From Bacteroidales bacterium UBA5072 (GTDB taxonomy: Bacteria; Bacteroidota; Bacteroidia; Bacteroidales; UBA10428): a stretch of DNA of 7,454 bases. Location of the stretch: the NCBI GenBank assembly GCA_002415855.1, contig DIAS01000153.1:1-7454 (forward strand), read 5' to 3'. A model generated the notes under the pieces. The model was not told the origin of the DNA. It was given only the letters and a program-made list of their open reading frames with translations, and ran no database searches. Positions 7,279-7,454 of this stretch are shown here, piece after piece. The number at the start of each line of letters is the position of its first letter. Positions within the stretch are counted from its first letter, which is position 1. Position numbers and translations under genes: made by a program.

Positions 7279-7454
7279 TTAGTAGTTTACCGCTTCGCTT
7301 CTGAATGATGCTTTGCTGAAATCCTCAGTATCAGGCAACAGGATCATATAAGCAGATTTTGTGTCGTAACCTATATCAAGAGACCGTGCAGAAAACTCCA
7401 TCAGGTGTCCCCCAACCGTATGATCATCGGAAAGGAAGTGAAGGTGGAATCCCG
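7279..7454 (-). CDS. budA: Alpha-acetolactate decarboxylase, C-terminal fragment (5' end outside window)
   Basis: Only the last 57 codons and the TAA (7281-7279) are in the window; the start lies beyond the right edge. The visible protein begins GFHLHFLSDDHTVGGHLMEF, which matches the metal-binding strand of alpha-acetolactate decarboxylase: two His in HLHF plus the His of GGH are the three Zn ligands in characterised enzymes. It ends with the family's typical tail (LDIGYDTKSAYMILLPDTED, then an acidic/polar end). The enzyme converts (S)-2-acetolactate to (R)-acetoin and CO2, in the butanediol or acetoin branch or as a control on branched-chain amino-acid precursors, and is normally cytosolic. 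About 100 bases separate its stop from the DUF362 ATG, and I see no clear terminator there, so read-through is possible. No signal peptide can be judged because the start is missing. The family call is firm; the symbol assumes it is a true orthologue. Confidence 0.85.
   Translation of the reverse strand, partial: GFHLHFLSDDHTVGGHLMEFSARSLDIGYDTKSAYMILLPDTEDFSKASFRSEAVNY

Overview
The window most resembles a chromosomal stretch from a member of the Bacteroidota. This is inferred from the protein families (Sde182/DUF1593, stand-alone Two_comp_Reg_prop propeller, GH5-like lipoprotein, Tat-exported aldo/keto reductase), from the AT-rich spacers and from the lack of strong Shine-Dalgarno sequences. 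No rRNA, tRNA or other phylogenetic marker is present. Every convincing gene lies on the minus strand, so transcription runs from the high-coordinate end to the low-coordinate end. Six intact or edge-cut genes and one probable gene remnant are supported.

In transcription order: (1) the last 57 codons of an alpha-acetolactate decarboxylase (7279 to the right edge); (2) a membrane-anchored DUF362 protein (7174 to 5420) with three N-terminal transmembrane helices and a domain predicted to face the periplasm; (3) 60 bases later, a secreted seven-repeat beta-propeller of the Two_comp_Reg_prop type (5359 to 4256), followed by a weak hairpin; (4) a decayed secreted-protein remnant (about 4117 to 3825) whose readable start resembles the N-terminus of CBM9-like carbohydrate-binding proteins; (5) a GH5-like glycoside hydrolase lipoprotein (3708 to 2467); (6) overlapping it by four bases (ATGA), a Tat-signal aldo/keto reductase with a full catalytic tetrad (2470 to 1541); (7) after a 294-base spacer holding a terminator-like hairpin and a 12-base direct repeat, an Sde182-type nucleoside-hydrolase-like protein (1246 to beyond the left edge).

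The common theme is export. All five of the intact or nearly intact genes between the decarboxylase fragment and the left edge carry a signal peptide, lipobox, Tat motif or membrane anchor, and three belong to families tied to carbohydrates or glycosides. I infer a small extracytoplasmic polysaccharide or glycoside processing locus: a hydrolase releases sugar units, a translationally coupled reductase acts on a carbonyl product, and Sde182 acts on or binds a glycan or glycosidic bond. No SusC/SusD pair, transporter, regulator or sugar kinase is visible here. The substrate, and any joint function of the DUF362 and propeller proteins with the rest, remain inference.
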